Position numbers and translations under genes: made by a program
Shown: in pieces, positions 62,873 to 64,000 of the stretch
Position numbering within the stretch: the stretch's first letter is position 1
Layout of the letters: each line of letters begins with the position of its first letter
Notes under the pieces: model-generated
Told to the model about the DNA's origin: nothing
The model's database searches: none
What the model saw: the letters and a program-made list of their open reading frames with translations, nothing else
Origin: Dasyornis broadbenti
Lineage: Eukaryota; Chordata; Aves; Passeriformes; Dasyornithidae
DNA length: 64,000 bases
Direction of reading: 5' to 3'
NCBI GenBank assembly: GCA_013397935.1
Contig: VZRN01000659.1
Span: forward strand, 1,854,296 to 1,918,295

Positions 62873-64000
62873 ATATCTTCATGATGATGTGACAAAAAAC
62901 ATCTATGAATTCATTTGCAAACTAAATCTGTTTTTTCTTTGAATGAGATGTATTTATTATATATTTATAGCAAGGTTTAAAAATTAAAGGAAAAGTTATC
63001 ATTCTTTTATACCACCAGAAACTAGGAGAGAAAGTGGATATGAAGATCCAAAGGGAAGAAATAAAATTTATGAACATATGGTAAAAAAAATAACAATATA
63101 TGGCTGTCAAAATAGTATAGCTGACTGTTTGGGTTTAGGTGCAGCAAGGGTCAAACATGAAATTAAGTCAAATCCCAAATGTACTTAATCACATTTGAAA
63201 GGAATGATCTACAGGAACCATACAACCAGGTCTACATCATCTTCACCAGAATTACTTTACTTAGGACTTATATGTTTAATTAAACAACTAGAAAAATTTT
63301 GAACTTTACTTCTATGACTACAAACCTGGTTTTATTTAGGGTTCTAAGAAGCTAAGATTTAATGGTGCTTAGTTGCTTTCTTGGTTTTCTCAACATAAAT
63401 CATAACTTCAGTGCCACGAAAGACAGAATTTCAGAAAATCAAGTTTCTTTATAATATAAACAAGCATATGAAGCAAATGAAGGAATGATGGGAAAATAAT
63501 TATATTCCCGTCCTATTCTTTGTGTTATGTGAAGATTTTTTTCAGTTTAAATCACAAAGCATCTTACCTTAAAGTTCTCTTCTTCCAAATGATCATTTCC
63601 AAAAGAGATGGAAAACTGGAAACATTCACAGGCATGGCCCTTCTACTTCACTGTGCTTTCCTGACCACTTTAATGAACAATGACACAACAAATGCTTTTA
63701 CAGCTATTATTTGACTGTTCCAAATAGTACAGATATAAAACAAGATTAAGGAATCAGAAATCATAAAAATTTAGCTCTCTTCTTTCCTTTTCCTCTTAGA
63801 CTTCCTTTGTGGGCACAAGAGATTTCAAAATCACCACTGTTGTTTATATTCAAATCTTAAAAAATAACCTAGAGTCAAAATCTCACCATATAGAATTAAA
63901 AATTAATTTCTTTGGGTTCATAGTAAGAGTGATAATTTCACTCTGGGGCACTACTTCTTATGTATGAGATGGGAGCACTTTTCCTCCACAAAATTTGGTA

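Larger units (their letters stand above)
59646..64000. other. No gene seen; AT-rich
   Basis: Strongly AT-rich sequence with homopolymers (A-run at 60130, 19-T run at 62687-62705) and an interlocked palindrome at 62809. Neither strand gives an exon with a recognisable domain. If the opsin gene extends this far, its first exons were not recognised here. Confidence 0.55.

Noticed and set aside
62861..62896. Minus-strand stretch ending in Lys-Gln before GT, considered as the end of the opsin TM5 exon
   Set aside because: An in-frame stop lies a few codons upstream and the TM5 motifs are absent.

Overview
The window looks like vertebrate, almost certainly avian, nuclear DNA. It is AT-rich, with exons separated by kilobase introns. 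Its recognisable interspersed repeats are CR1 LINE fragments, the dominant LINE of birds and other sauropsids, plus one solo LTR of a type I associate with neoavian genomes. Nothing in it is bacterial or operon-like. Almost every open frame of 60-135 codons is a chance frame or lies inside a repeat.

Layout. (1) 1-22475, plus strand: the 3' half of ST6GAL2 (beta-galactoside alpha-2,6-sialyltransferase 2). Four coding exons with canonical splice sites (1534-1631, 4617-4718, 5810-5984, 17434-17702) give about 213 C-terminal residues, covering the end of sialylmotif L and all of motifs S, III and VS. The 5' exons lie upstream of the window. A long 3' UTR of about 4.8 kb ends at an AATAAA at 22449. 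The 11.4-kb last intron carries an antisense fragment of U2 snRNA and a 39-A tract. (2) 22476-38493: intergenic, with two CR1 fragments in opposite orientations. (3) 38494-38727, minus strand: one intact 78-codon exon of an opsin, best matching the TMT (teleost multiple tissue) / encephalopsin-like group. It has TM6, TM7, the retinal-binding lysine and the NPxxY motif. I could not find its other exons. (4) 38728-64000: no further exon recognised. It may be opsin intron on the 5' side, intergenic DNA, or both. It holds CR1 pieces near 45.4, 52.7 and 59.3 kb, simple repeats, a 7-N assembly gap at 57454, and a solo LTR (53507-54241) with a perfect 5-bp target duplication.

The two genes converge (ST6GAL2 plus, opsin minus), about 16 kb apart. 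ST6GAL2 makes alpha-2,6-sialylated glycans in the Golgi; the opsin is a photoreceptor GPCR. I see no functional link between them.

I did not find a new multi-gene system. The observations most worth following are the lone opsin exon, the CpG-rich solo LTR with four ~22-bp U3-like repeats and a strong CTCF-like site, the U2-derived fragment, the cytoplasmic-polyadenylation-like motif cluster at the end of the ST6GAL2 3' UTR, and an interlocked palindrome near 62.8 kb. Homology calls rest on recalled family sequences, not on database searches.
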